A stretch of 64,000 nucleotides of DNA. Origin: Bacteriovorax sp. BAL6_X. GTDB lineage: Bacteria > Bdellovibrionota > Bacteriovoracia > Bacteriovoracales > Bacteriovoracaceae. Location of the stretch: assembly GCF_000443995.1 (NCBI RefSeq), contig NZ_AUMC01000009.1, positions 186,001 through 250,000 of the forward strand, written 5' to 3'. Shown here piece after piece: positions 10,268-18,908 of the stretch. The position numbers and the translations under genes were made by a program. Position 1 is the first letter of the stretch, and every line of letters starts with the position of its first letter. Below the pieces are notes generated by a model. It searched no databases. It had not been told where the DNA came from and worked only from the letters and a program-made list of their open reading frames with translations.

Positions 10268-10345
10268 AAGCCTCATGGGCACGATAAATTATTGTTCTAT
10301 ACTTCATCGATGAAAGAACAGTAATAAGAGGTGTTCATGAGGCTT
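10268..10345 (+). promoter_or_regulatory. Leader hairpin covering the start codon of the SurA-like gene
   Basis: AAGCCTCATGGGCAC at 10268-10282 can pair with GTGTTCATGAGGCTT at 10331-10345: 13 Watson-Crick pairs plus two G-U pairs. The paired strand contains the ATG at 10337 and the last base of the AAGAGG ribosome binding site (10326-10331). The 48-nt loop contains a nested structure: TGTTCT (10293-10298) with AGAACA (10315-10320), enclosing the perfect palindrome TTCATCGATGAA (10303-10314). The pairing is read directly; a regulatory role (translation control) is inference. Confidence 0.55.
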
Positions 10346-11257
10346 TTTCTTTTTTTGGCCCTACTTTTTTCAACATTAAACCTACAAGCAAAAAATACAA
10401 AACTTTTAGATAAGATTACAGCAGTAGTTGATGAACACGTCATCACAAAATCAATGATCGAACGTGTGAAAAAATCACTACCTATTCGCCAAAATATATC
10501 TCCATTTATCTACAAGAAAGAAATGAAGTATACTGATAAGGCAATCTCTAATCTTATCATTAGAAAATATATTATTCGTTCAACTCTTGCGGAACAGGGA
10601 TATGTAATCTCAGATTCAACGGTTGAAAAAGAAATTAAAAGAAAAGAACAAAGGCTAGGCCTGAGTCGTAAAGACCTAATCGCATTTCTTAAAAAATCCA
10701 ATACTAATTTTGAAGAGTTTTTTGAACTTAACAAGGAAGCTATTGAGTTTAATCACTTTAACTCGGTTGTTATCATTCCACTTATCTCTGTAAGTGAACA
10801 AGAAATTAAAAACGAATTCTTTAAAGAGAATGTAAACAATAAGACTGTATCTTACCGCTATACTCTTGTGGACTTTTCAATTGATCAGTCAATTGTAACA
10901 AAGAAAGACTATGCTAAGTTTAAGAAGACGATGGAATCTTTTCAAAAAGGTGGACCTCTACCAAGTAAGTATGGATCTATTGAAACTTCAACACTTGGTG
11001 ATATCACGGCCGATGGTCTAACTGCAGAGTTGCAAAAACTTCTTAATAAGACACAAGAAGGACAATTCACTCAACCAATTAATATGATGGGTGAAACACA
11101 TATATTCTATGTAAAAACACGTGATGTTGTTGAGTCCTCTCTATTTCAAAGTGCTAAGAATAGAATTAGAGCTCAATTATATGAAGCTAAAGCAAAAGAA
11201 GTTACAAGAATGTGGTTTGAGAGAGAAAAAGCAAATCACTATGTAAAAACATTATAG
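10337..11257 (+). CDS. SurA-like periplasmic chaperone (N-domain type)
   Basis: Signal peptide (MRLFLFLALLFSTLNLQA) followed by a SurA N-terminal domain: LDKITAVVDEHVITKSMIER is the classic start of SurA. 306 aa from the ATG at 10337, chosen because AAGAGG lies five bases upstream; a GTG at 10331 in frame is less likely. The C-terminal half resembles a parvulin fold but lacks the clear GGDLG-type rotamase motif, so it may act as a chaperone only. The neighbour pdxA matches the surA-pdxA order known from enterobacteria. Its start codon is inside a predicted leader hairpin. Confidence 0.8.
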   Translation: MRLFLFLALLFSTLNLQAKNTKLLDKITAVVDEHVITKSMIERVKKSLPIRQNISPFIYKKEMKYTDKAISNLIIRKYIIRSTLAEQGYVISDSTVEKEIKRKEQRLGLSRKDLIAFLKKSNTNFEEFFELNKEAIEFNHFNSVVIIPLISVSEQEIKNEFFKENVNNKTVSYRYTLVDFSIDQSIVTKKDYAKFKKTMESFQKGGPLPSKYGSIETSTLGDITADGLTAELQKLLNKTQEGQFTQPINMMGETHIFYVKTRDVVESSLFQSAKNRIRAQLYEAKAKEVTRMWFEREKANHYVKTL

Positions 11258-11262
11258 AAGAA

Positions 11263-12120
11263 ATGATCTATGTTACTGCTGGCCATGAAAAAGGGATAGG
11301 ACTTGAAGTTTTTTTAAAAGCTTGGAGTCTTCTATCATCAAGTCAGCAGTCTAAATTCCACCTCTTTGTCGGTGAAGAATTTAAAGACCAACTACCTACC
11401 GAATTAAATCGTACATTAGTCCAGATCCCCTATTCACATAATGCTCTTGAACAAGCTTGTGATCTTTGTGGACCTAGCGACATCCTCGTAACGATGCCCA
11501 CAACAAAAGATGAATTATTTTTTGAAGGCAGGCCAGTGTCGGGACATACAGAGTATTTTCGCAAGAGATATAAAAATGAAAATCTTGTGATGTTCTTTAA
11601 GTCCTATGATGCCAATGTACTTTTAATTACTGATCACATTCCTCTTAAGGATGTCGCCGCGAAAATAAATCATGACCTTATTCACAACAAGGTTAAGATT
11701 TGTGTGGATAATTACAAAAAATATTTTGGACATTTAAATGATGTCATTATTTCTGGAATTAATCCACATGCCGGAGAAGGTGGTATCCTAGGTAGTGAAG
11801 AAAAAGAAATTATTAGAGCAATTAAAGCACTTAATATCGATGAAACAATTATTGGCCCTCTGCCAGCAGATGGTCTCTTTCTAAATGATAATTTTGCAAG
11901 TGATAAGCTCTTCGTCTATATGTATCACGACCAAGGTCTTGCACCATTTAAGACGATGTTTAAATCCAAGGGTGCAAATATCACCTTAGGTATGCCCTTT
12001 CTTCGCCTAAGTGTTGATCACGGTACGGCCTTTGATCTTTACGGAAAAGATTGTGCCAATTATATGGGCTGTTACTATGTTTTAAAGCTAGCTTTAAAGG
12101 TTATAAAAAATGAACAATGA
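11263..12120 (+). CDS. pdxA: 4-hydroxythreonine-4-phosphate dehydrogenase family protein PdxA
   Basis: Enzyme of pyridoxal 5'-phosphate synthesis (DXP-dependent route), oxidising 4-phosphohydroxy-L-threonine. 285 aa, short against the usual ~320-340. Metal-binding and substrate motifs are present: TDHIPLKDV (about residue 125), GINPHAGEGG (about 165), YHDQGLAPFK (about 225) and DHGTAFDLYG (about 250). The N-terminal glycine motif is altered (AGHEKGIGLE where most have PGDPAGIGPE). It follows the SurA-like gene by 5 bp and overlaps uvrA by 11 nt, so it is part of this operon. Confidence 0.9.
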   Translation: MIYVTAGHEKGIGLEVFLKAWSLLSSSQQSKFHLFVGEEFKDQLPTELNRTLVQIPYSHNALEQACDLCGPSDILVTMPTTKDELFFEGRPVSGHTEYFRKRYKNENLVMFFKSYDANVLLITDHIPLKDVAAKINHDLIHNKVKICVDNYKKYFGHLNDVIISGINPHAGEGGILGSEEKEIIRAIKALNIDETIIGPLPADGLFLNDNFASDKLFVYMYHDQGLAPFKTMFKSKGANITLGMPFLRLSVDHGTAFDLYGKDCANYMGCYYVLKLALKVIKNEQ

Positions 12121-14917
12121 AATTAAAGTCGTAAAAGCACGTGTTCACAATTTAAAAGACGTCACGATTGATATTCCAAAAAATCAATTGACCGTTATTA
12201 CAGGTCCTTCCGGATCGGGAAAAAGTTCTCTTGCTTTTGATACAATATATGCTGAAGGCCAAAGGCGCTATATCGAATCTCTTTCTTCTTATGCGAGGCA
12301 ATTTCTTGGACAACAGCAAGCACCAGATGTTGAGTCGATCACAGGTCTTTCACCGGCCATTGCAATTGACCAAAAGACAACAAGTAAGAACCCTAGGTCA
12401 ACAGTAGGAACAATTACTGAAGTCTATGATTATATGAGAGTTCTCTTTGCAAGAGTAGGAGATCTCTACGATCCAAACAATGGTGAAAAAGTTATTAGCT
12501 ACACACCAGGCCAGATTACACGTGACCTTATGGATCTACCTGAAAAAACAAAACTTCATATTACAGTTGAAATCACTGATGAAACTAAAAAAGCTCTTGA
12601 GCAACAAATGGCCAAGTACCTTTCAATGGGATTTTCCCGCTTTATCGTAAATGATGAAATTATGCTACTTGATAGTAGTGAAATAAAATCACTAAAAGCA
12701 TCTGATGAAATCCTCGTCGTTATCGATCGAATTTTAGTAAAAGCAGATATCGAAAAGCGCTTAACAGACTCTGTTGAGCTTGGCCTAAAGCTTGGTAATG
12801 GAATTATTCACGTCATGATTGATGATGAATACCATACATATTCAGAGATCAATATGTCTCATGTAACAGGCGAAGCCTTTCCTGATCTTGAACCTAGGCT
12901 CTTCTCTTTCAACTCACCTGTTGGTGCATGTGGAAAATGTAATGGACTTGGCGAATCAAAAGAATTTGTTCTTAGCGAAATTATTTTCGATGACTCACTT
13001 CCAGTTCTTAAGGGCGCAATTCCACTTTTAACAAAGAAGAATAATTTCCTTCACAAGATGGTTGAGTGCATGCTTAAAGAAGAAGGTTTTGACTTAAAAC
13101 TTCCTCTTTCTAAAATGCCAAAGAAGATATTTAAAATTCTAACTGAAGGAACAGAAAAGGTTTATACCTATAAATTCAAATCTGAAAACTCTGTCTTTGA
13201 ATTTTCTAAGCCATTCCCAGGGTTAATTAACTGGCTGGACAAGAAGTATCAAGAATCATCTTCAGAGAGAGTACGTTCTGAACTTGAAAAGAGTATGCGA
13301 GTACAAAAGTGTTCAGAATGTAAGGGACGCCGTCTTAATACTATCGCCTTAAGCACTAAAGTAGGTGAAAAGAATATTATTGAACTTTGTGAAGTACCAC
13401 TAAGTGAAACATACGAATATTTTAAAGACATAAAGCTAGAAGGTATTAAAGAAAAGATCGGTGCAAAACTATTAATTGAAATTACTTCACGTCTTAAATT
13501 CTTAAATGATGTAGGCCTTGATTATTTAACACTTAACCGTTCTGCCGGAACTTTAAGTGGTGGTGAATCGCAACGTATTCGTCTAGCAACGCAAATTGGT
13601 TCTGCTCTTTCAGGTGTTCTCTATGTTTTAGATGAGCCTAGTATCGGCCTTCACCAAAGAGACAATGTAAGACTAATTCATACATTAAAAGAATTACGTG
13701 ATCTAGGTAACACAGTTCTTGTTGTTGAGCACGACGAAGATACGATGAAAGCAAGTGATTACATTATTGATATGGGACCAGGTGCAGGAGTTCACGGTGG
13801 AGAGATCGTTGCTCATGCAACAACTAAAGACTTCCTTAAGAAGAAATCTCTTACTGCTGATTACCTCAACCATAAAGTAAAAATCGAAGTACCTAATGAG
13901 CGACGCAAGCTTAATGAGTTTATCAAACTTAGAGGTGCTGAGCATAATAACTTAAAGAAAGTCGATGTAGACTTTCCTCTTGGAGGACTCGTTTGTATCA
14001 GTGGTGTTTCTGGTTCTGGTAAATCAACGCTTGTTCACGAAGTCTTAATCCCAGCGGTAAAAAGTAAACTAACACGAATTAATCGATCAATTTACGAAAA
14101 GGCCAATTATAAATCAATCACAGGGCTTGATAAGATCAAAACTGTTATTGAACTAGACCAATCACCAATTGGCCGAACTCCTCATTCAAACCCAGCAACT
14201 TATTCTGGCTTATTTGATGATGTAAGAAAGTTATTTGCTGCTACTAGTGAATCTCAGATTCGTGGCTATAAACCAGGTCGCTTCAGCTTCAACGTTAAGG
14301 GTGGACGCTGTGAGGAATGCGAAGGAAATGGAACTCAAAAAATTGAGATGCACTTTCTTCCAGATGTCTATGTAACGTGTAATGAGTGCAATGGCCGTCG
14401 TTATAATAATGAAACTCTATCTGTTCTCTATAAAGGAAAGTCAGTCGCAGATATTCTTGAGATGACAATTGAAGAGGGATATGAATTCTTCAAAAATCAT
14501 CGAAGACTCGGAAAGATCCTAAAGACAATGAATGACGTTGGTCTTGGCTATATGACTCTAGGACAGCCGGCCACAACACTGTCTGGAGGAGAGGCCCAAA
14601 GACTTAAGCTTGCAAGAGAACTTGCTAAGTCAACAAAAGGACACACTCTCTACGTTCTTGATGAGCCTACAACAGGACTACATTTTGAAGATATTAAAGT
14701 TCTAATGAAAGCAATTAATGAACTTGTCGAAAGTGATAATTCGGTGCTTATCATTGAACATAATTTAGATGTACTTAAAGTTGCTGATCAAATAATTGAT
14801 TTAGGACCTGAAGGTGGACACCGAGGTGGAACAATTGTTGGTACAGGAACACCAGAAGAGATAGCAAAAATCAAAACGTCTCATACAGGTAAATTTTTAA
14901 AGGAAATTTTAAAGTGA
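12110..14917 (+). CDS. uvrA: UvrABC system protein A
   Basis: Damage-recognition ATPase of nucleotide excision repair, 935 aa, typical length. Two ABC ATPase halves: Walker A GPSGSGKSS (residues 32-40) and GVSGSGKST (about 635), signatures LSGGESQRIRLA and LSGGEAQRLKLA, and Walker B in VLDEPSIGLH and VLDEPTTGLH. The C-terminal zinc module is intact (CEECEGNG ... CNECNGRR). In the N-terminal half the Cys pair normally found just before the ELEPRxFSF motif is replaced by Ser250 and Thr253, while C274/C277 remain. It starts inside the end of pdxA and overlaps the next gene by 4 nt. Confidence 0.97.
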   Translation: MNNEIKVVKARVHNLKDVTIDIPKNQLTVITGPSGSGKSSLAFDTIYAEGQRRYIESLSSYARQFLGQQQAPDVESITGLSPAIAIDQKTTSKNPRSTVGTITEVYDYMRVLFARVGDLYDPNNGEKVISYTPGQITRDLMDLPEKTKLHITVEITDETKKALEQQMAKYLSMGFSRFIVNDEIMLLDSSEIKSLKASDEILVVIDRILVKADIEKRLTDSVELGLKLGNGIIHVMIDDEYHTYSEINMSHVTGEAFPDLEPRLFSFNSPVGACGKCNGLGESKEFVLSEIIFDDSLPVLKGAIPLLTKKNNFLHKMVECMLKEEGFDLKLPLSKMPKKIFKILTEGTEKVYTYKFKSENSVFEFSKPFPGLINWLDKKYQESSSERVRSELEKSMRVQKCSECKGRRLNTIALSTKVGEKNIIELCEVPLSETYEYFKDIKLEGIKEKIGAKLLIEITSRLKFLNDVGLDYLTLNRSAGTLSGGESQRIRLATQIGSALSGVLYVLDEPSIGLHQRDNVRLIHTLKELRDLGNTVLVVEHDEDTMKASDYIIDMGPGAGVHGGEIVAHATTKDFLKKKSLTADYLNHKVKIEVPNERRKLNEFIKLRGAEHNNLKKVDVDFPLGGLVCISGVSGSGKSTLVHEVLIPAVKSKLTRINRSIYEKANYKSITGLDKIKTVIELDQSPIGRTPHSNPATYSGLFDDVRKLFAATSESQIRGYKPGRFSFNVKGGRCEECEGNGTQKIEMHFLPDVYVTCNECNGRRYNNETLSVLYKGKSVADILEMTIEEGYEFFKNHRRLGKILKTMNDVGLGYMTLGQPATTLSGGEAQRLKLARELAKSTKGHTLYVLDEPTTGLHFEDIKVLMKAINELVESDNSVLIIEHNLDVLKVADQIIDLGPEGGHRGGTIVGTGTPEEIAKIKTSHTGKFLKEILK

Positions 14918-15657
14918 TAAATGGTTTTGAAGAATTCTATAACTTAAAAGATAAGAATCTTATTAAAGAAGATTACTGTATCGCTGAAACTGAAAAAGTC
15001 GTTTGCAAAGCACTTGTTTCAAAACATGAAGTAGAAAAGATCATTGCAACTCAAGAGTTCTACGAAGCCAATAAAGTATTAATTGATAATAATTGCAATC
15101 ATGTACTAATTAAAGAAAAGAAAGAGTTAGAAGAGATCACTGGCTTTAAGCTTCATCATGGAATACTGGCCAAGGTTAAAACTAATGCCCTAAAAAAAAT
15201 TGATGAACTTGGAGATAAAATTCTTATCTTTAATGGCGTTACTTCACCAGAAAATGTTGGGACGATGACAAGAGCAGCAATGGCATTTGGTTTCGATAAT
15301 ATTATCTATGATGCAAAGAGTGCTTCTCCTTACCTAAGACGCTGTATTAGAGTTTCTATGGGGAATGCATTTGAAGCAAATATATGTAAGTCACTTAACC
15401 TTCTAGAAGATATTTCTTTACTTCAGAAACTTGGTTATGCAGTTTGTGCTACGGCCAATGAAGAAGGTGCCATATCAATTACGGACTTCAAGTATCCACA
15501 GAAAGTGGCCTTAATTATTGGAAATGAGGGCAATGGTATGGATCGTGAAGTTATTGACACTTGTGATAAAAAGCTTTTTATACCTATTACAAATTATGTT
15601 GCACACTTAAATGCTGCAAGTGCAGCTTCAATTTTTCTTTATCACTCGATCTTTTAA
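14914..15657 (+). CDS. TrmH/SpoU-family RNA 2'-O-methyltransferase
   Basis: Knotted (SPOUT) SAM-dependent methyltransferase acting on rRNA or tRNA, 247 aa. A substrate-binding N-terminal domain is followed by the SPOUT domain with its three motifs: GVTSPENVGTMTRAA (about residue 110), ALIIGNEGNGMDREVI (about 205) and IPITNYVAHLNAASAASIFL at the C-terminus. The start is a GTG overlapping the uvrA stop (GTGA), with AGGA nine bases upstream. Substrate cannot be told from the sequence. Last gene of the plus-strand run. Confidence 0.9.
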   Translation: MINGFEEFYNLKDKNLIKEDYCIAETEKVVCKALVSKHEVEKIIATQEFYEANKVLIDNNCNHVLIKEKKELEEITGFKLHHGILAKVKTNALKKIDELGDKILIFNGVTSPENVGTMTRAAMAFGFDNIIYDAKSASPYLRRCIRVSMGNAFEANICKSLNLLEDISLLQKLGYAVCATANEEGAISITDFKYPQKVALIIGNEGNGMDREVIDTCDKKLFIPITNYVAHLNAASAASIFLYHSIF

Positions 15658-15774
15658 TTAGACTTTTTTTATTTTTATTAACCTGACATTAATCATGTTA
15701 GTCTATAACTTAGGCCTATAAGCTCATCACCACACACCGATAGAGTTTGTATCTTTTTCGTTTTTTCCAATAAA

Positions 15775-15799
15775 AAAGGCCACTATGTCAGTGGCCTTT
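15775..15799. terminator. Bidirectional Rho-independent terminator
   Basis: Perfect 10-bp stem AAAGGCCACT/AGTGGCCTTT with a 5-nt loop, flanked by A-run and T-run, between the convergent methyltransferase and ribH genes. It can terminate both operons. Confidence 0.9.
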
Positions 15800-15824
15800 C
15801 TTTTAAGAATATTTTTAAATGATT

Positions 15825-16292
15825 TTAATCAATAGATTTTAAAAGTGTTGCCATCTCAATTGCAGACATAGCAGCTTCCCAACCTTTGTTTCCAGCTTTT
15901 GTACCAGCTCTTTCAATAGCTTGCTCAATAGTATCAACTGTAAGAACACCAAATGTTACAGGAACACCTGTTTCAAGTGATACTTTTGAAATTCCTTTAG
16001 CAACTTCATTTGAAACAAAGTCAAAGTGTGGAGTCGATCCACGAATAACTGCACCTAAAGTAATAACAGCATCATACTTTTTTGAAGCTGCAAGTCTTTG
16101 AGCAATTAATGGAATTTCGAAAGCACCTGGTACCCACGCAATATCCATTTCATCAACGTTTCCATCGTGTCTTTTAATGCAATCAACTGCACCACCTAAT
16201 AGTTTGCTTGTAATTAGTTCGTTAAAACGTCCTGCTACAACAGCAAATTTCTTTCCAGATGCATTTAAGTTACCTTCTAGATTTCTAGGCAT
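15825..16292 (-). CDS. ribH: 6,7-dimethyl-8-ribityllumazine synthase
   Basis: Penultimate step of riboflavin synthesis: condenses the ribityl-pyrimidinedione with dihydroxybutanone phosphate. 155 aa, normal. Motifs: [13 protein letters not shown] near the N-terminus, [10 protein letters not shown] (about residue 53), [14 protein letters not shown] (about 81) with the catalytic His, and [14 protein letters not shown] at the end. Last gene of the four-gene rib operon; its start overlaps ribB by 8 nt. Confidence 0.97.
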   Translation of the reverse strand: MPRNLEGNLNASGKKFAVVAGRFNELITSKLLGGAVDCIKRHDGNVDEMDIAWVPGAFEIPLIAQRLAASKKYDAVITLGAVIRGSTPHFDFVSNEVAKGISKVSLETGVPVTFGVLTVDTIEQAIERAGTKAGNKGWEAAMSAIEMATLLKSID

Positions 16293-16932
16293 GTGTTTCT
16301 CCTAAATTATCAGCACTTTCACCAAGTGCTTCTTTTCTATATTTAATTAAGTCTTTAATCGTAACAAATTTCAAACCGTGCTCTTGAGCAACTTTAGAAA
16401 GTTCAGGAGCTTTTGCCATTGTTCCATCTGCACTCATAATTTCACAGATAACACCTGCCGGATAACAGCCAGCAATGCGGGCCATATCAACAGCAGCTTC
16501 AGTGTGACCGTCTCTTTCTAACACTCCACCACTTTTAGCAATTAATGGAAAGATATGACCTGGTCTCATAAAACTGTCGGCCGTTGAATTCTTATCAGCT
16601 AGTAACGAAATTGTTAGCGCACGATCTTGGCATGAAATACCAGTACCACCATTTGCAGCATCAATAGAAACAGTGAATGCTGTGTGATGAACTGAATCGT
16701 TTTCTTTCACCATAAGTGGAAGATCTAATTCAACAGCACGCTCTTTCGTAATTGGTGCACAAATTAAGCCGCGACCAATTGTTGCCATAAAGTTGATTGC
16801 TTCAGGTGTAATACGGTCCGCTGCCATAACGAAGTCACCTTCATTTTCGCGGTCTTCATCATCTATTACAATGACCATCTTCCCAAGACGAATATCTTCA
16901 ATGGCCTCTTCAATTTTATCAAATTTAATCAT
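16285..16932 (-). CDS. ribB: 3,4-dihydroxy-2-butanone 4-phosphate synthase
   Basis: Makes the four-carbon precursor of riboflavin from ribulose 5-phosphate. 215 aa: a stand-alone RibB without the GTP cyclohydrolase II domain often fused in RibBA. Signatures: [19 protein letters not shown] (residues ~24-42), metal and substrate site [13 protein letters not shown] (about 142) and GVICEIM (about 159). It overlaps ribE by 8 nt and ribH by 8 nt. No ribA (GTP cyclohydrolase II) is in this window. Confidence 0.96.
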   Translation of the reverse strand: MIKFDKIEEAIEDIRLGKMVIVIDDEDRENEGDFVMAADRITPEAINFMATIGRGLICAPITKERAVELDLPLMVKENDSVHHTAFTVSIDAANGGTGISCQDRALTISLLADKNSTADSFMRPGHIFPLIAKSGGVLERDGHTEAAVDMARIAGCYPAGVICEIMSADGTMAKAPELSKVAQEHGLKFVTIKDLIKYRKEALGESADNLGETHA

Positions 16933-17575
16933 TTAGAAATGACTCCAAATTTTGTGTGCTTGCTCCATTACTACGTCTAGCACCGTTAAAAAGCAAGTTT
17001 TCTATATATTTTCCCAAGATATCCACTTCAATATTCACAAAACTCTGAACACTGCGATTTCTTAAAACCGTGTTTTCCCAAGTATGTGGAATGATTGATA
17101 GTTGAAATGATGAATCGGCCTTAAAGACATCGGCCACAGTTAGTGAAATCCCATCAATTGTTATTGATCCTTCTTTCACAATATATTTCATTTGCTTTGA
17201 ATTTACTTTAATCGTTACAAGATAGTTATTACCTCGACTTTGAATTTGAATAATTTGGCCAACATCATTGACGTGACCTTGAACGATATGACCACCTAGT
17301 CGATCACTTGCACGAAGTGCCAACTCTAAGTTTACCTCTTCACCAGACCTAAGACTTCCAAGAGTCGTCTTATCCAAACTCGTATGTACTGTTTGTACAA
17401 CAAAAGTAGAGTCCGTAACCTTCACGGCCGTCTGACAAGCGCCATTAATTGCAACTGAATCATCAATTGCAATTTCAGGGAGTAGCTCTTTAGAGCTTAC
17501 TTCAATAAGTTTCCCCTCAGCATTTGAGCGAACACTTACAACTTTTCCAATTTCTTTTACTAGTCCAGTAAACAC
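16925..17575 (-). CDS. ribE: Riboflavin synthase, alpha subunit
   Basis: Dismutates two lumazine molecules to riboflavin. 216 aa with the internal duplication of the family: N-terminal barrel beginning [12 protein letters not shown] and second barrel beginning near residue 97 with [13 protein letters not shown]. Active-site elements such as NGACQT (about residue 44) are present. It shares one base with ribD upstream and overlaps ribB downstream. Confidence 0.96.
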   Translation of the reverse strand: MFTGLVKEIGKVVSVRSNAEGKLIEVSSKELLPEIAIDDSVAINGACQTAVKVTDSTFVVQTVHTSLDKTTLGSLRSGEEVNLELALRASDRLGGHIVQGHVNDVGQIIQIQSRGNNYLVTIKVNSKQMKYIVKEGSITIDGISLTVADVFKADSSFQLSIIPHTWENTVLRNRSVQSFVNIEVDILGKYIENLLFNGARRSNGASTQNLESFLND

Positions 17576-18708
17576 TATGACCTCGTATCAATCTCAAACA
17601 TTGCTTGAGATCCTATATTTTTAACTTCTACATTTTTGAAATTTAAAGCATCGGCCATTGAGTCCAGTTGCTCATCATAATAACCAATACCATTTCCTAA
17701 AATCTTAGGTGCAACGAAGATTGTCATTTTATCCGCTAACTTCTTCTTTAAAATAGTCGAAGCAAGCATTCCTCCACCTTCTACTAGAATTGATTGAACG
17801 CCGATGGCCTTTAGTTGTGCCATGGCATCTTCGATAACAATTTCATTACTATCACACTTAGCAAATACAATTCGTATTTGTTTTTCAGTAAAGAACTTCA
17901 CAACATCATCAGGTGCAGATTGATAGTCTGCTCCCGTAGTAACAATTATCGTTTTCTTCGTGTGCTGATCATTGAATACTTTTGAAAGTGGGTCCATCTT
18001 AGAAATAGAGCCCATTACAATTCGATATGGAATTTTCCCATTATCATCAAGGCCAAAACGAATATTTAAGCTTGGATCATCGTTGTTAAGAGTCTTACGA
18101 CCAACCATGACACCGTCATATCTTTTTCTAAAAGCGTGAACCATCTTGCGGGCACTTTCATCTGTGATCCATTTCGAATCACCTGTCATTGTAGATAGCT
18201 TTCCATCAAGAGTTTGAGCAAGTTTTAAATGAACAAATGGTAACTTACTTTGCATAGATTTAAAGAAAACACGATTAAGCTCTTTTGATTCTTCTTCAAG
18301 CACGCCAACCTTGCACTCAATTCCTGCAGCTTCTAAAATCTTAATTCCATTTCCAGCAACCTGTGGATTTGGATCAAGGCAGGCGACAACAACACGTGCA
18401 AAACCATGTTTTAATAATTCATGTGCACATGGAGGTGTTCTTTTATTTGTGTGACAACATGGCTCAAGCGTTACATAAATAGTTGCGCCTTTAAGTTCGG
18501 CCTTTTGATCTACGGCCACGTCAGAGATTGCCTCAGGTTCTGCATGTGGAAGCCCGGCCTTTTTATGCCAACCTTTTCCAAGTACAATCCCATCTTTTAC
18601 AATCACAGCACCAACCATCGGATTGGGAGAAGTTGTTCCCTCACCCAATTTCGCTAAATTAAGCGCCATTTGCATATAAGCAATATCTCTAGAAGCCTGA
18701 TTTTCCAT
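17575..18708 (-). CDS. ribD: Bifunctional riboflavin deaminase-reductase
   Basis: Deaminates and reduces the pyrimidine intermediate of riboflavin synthesis. 377 aa. N-terminal CMP/dCMP-type deaminase domain with zinc motifs HAEPEA (about residue 55) and the CCHTNKRTPPCAH cluster (about 83-95); C-terminal reductase domain from about 150 with SKWITDESAR and VEGGG near 315. First gene of the rib operon. The 200 bp upstream contain a REP copy but no recognisable FMN riboswitch, so regulation of this operon is not evident. Confidence 0.96.
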   Translation of the reverse strand: MENQASRDIAYMQMALNLAKLGEGTTSPNPMVGAVIVKDGIVLGKGWHKKAGLPHAEPEAISDVAVDQKAELKGATIYVTLEPCCHTNKRTPPCAHELLKHGFARVVVACLDPNPQVAGNGIKILEAAGIECKVGVLEEESKELNRVFFKSMQSKLPFVHLKLAQTLDGKLSTMTGDSKWITDESARKMVHAFRKRYDGVMVGRKTLNNDDPSLNIRFGLDDNGKIPYRIVMGSISKMDPLSKVFNDQHTKKTIIVTTGADYQSAPDDVVKFFTEKQIRIVFAKCDSNEIVIEDAMAQLKAIGVQSILVEGGGMLASTILKKKLADKMTIFVAPKILGNGIGYYDEQLDSMADALNFKNVEVKNIGSQAMFEIDTRS

Positions 18709-18751
18709 GCCTTTTCATAACATATCTGGCCATAACTCGCACTCATTTATT

Positions 18752-18775
18752 AGGTACGTCGATACTTTTGACAAT
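18752..18775 (+). repeat. REP-like element, single copy (forward)
   Basis: Copy of the repeat GGTACGTCGATACTTTT followed by GACAAT. The 23-nt sequence beginning at 18753 is identical to the one at 54110-54132 upstream of the RAYT gene. It lies about 130 bp upstream of the cassette-1 lipoprotein, and an inverted partner lies at the other end of the cassette (21683-21706). Confidence 0.85.
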
Positions 18776-18908
18776 ACTGGGCCCATAGAACCGAACCAAT
18801 TAGATTATATATAATATTAATAACTTAGAAACCGTTCTACTTCTTTACACCCTATAAATAAATTTCACTAAGAAGCAATAATTCTCAATTATTAGCTAAA
18901 TTAGTTTC

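Noticed and set aside
15658-15774. Possible small RNA between the methyltransferase gene and the terminator
   Set aside because: Only a weak short inverted repeat; no promoter or recognised RNA.
18709-18908. Possible FMN riboswitch upstream of ribD
   Set aside because: No RFN-type conserved segments seen; the space holds a REP element instead.
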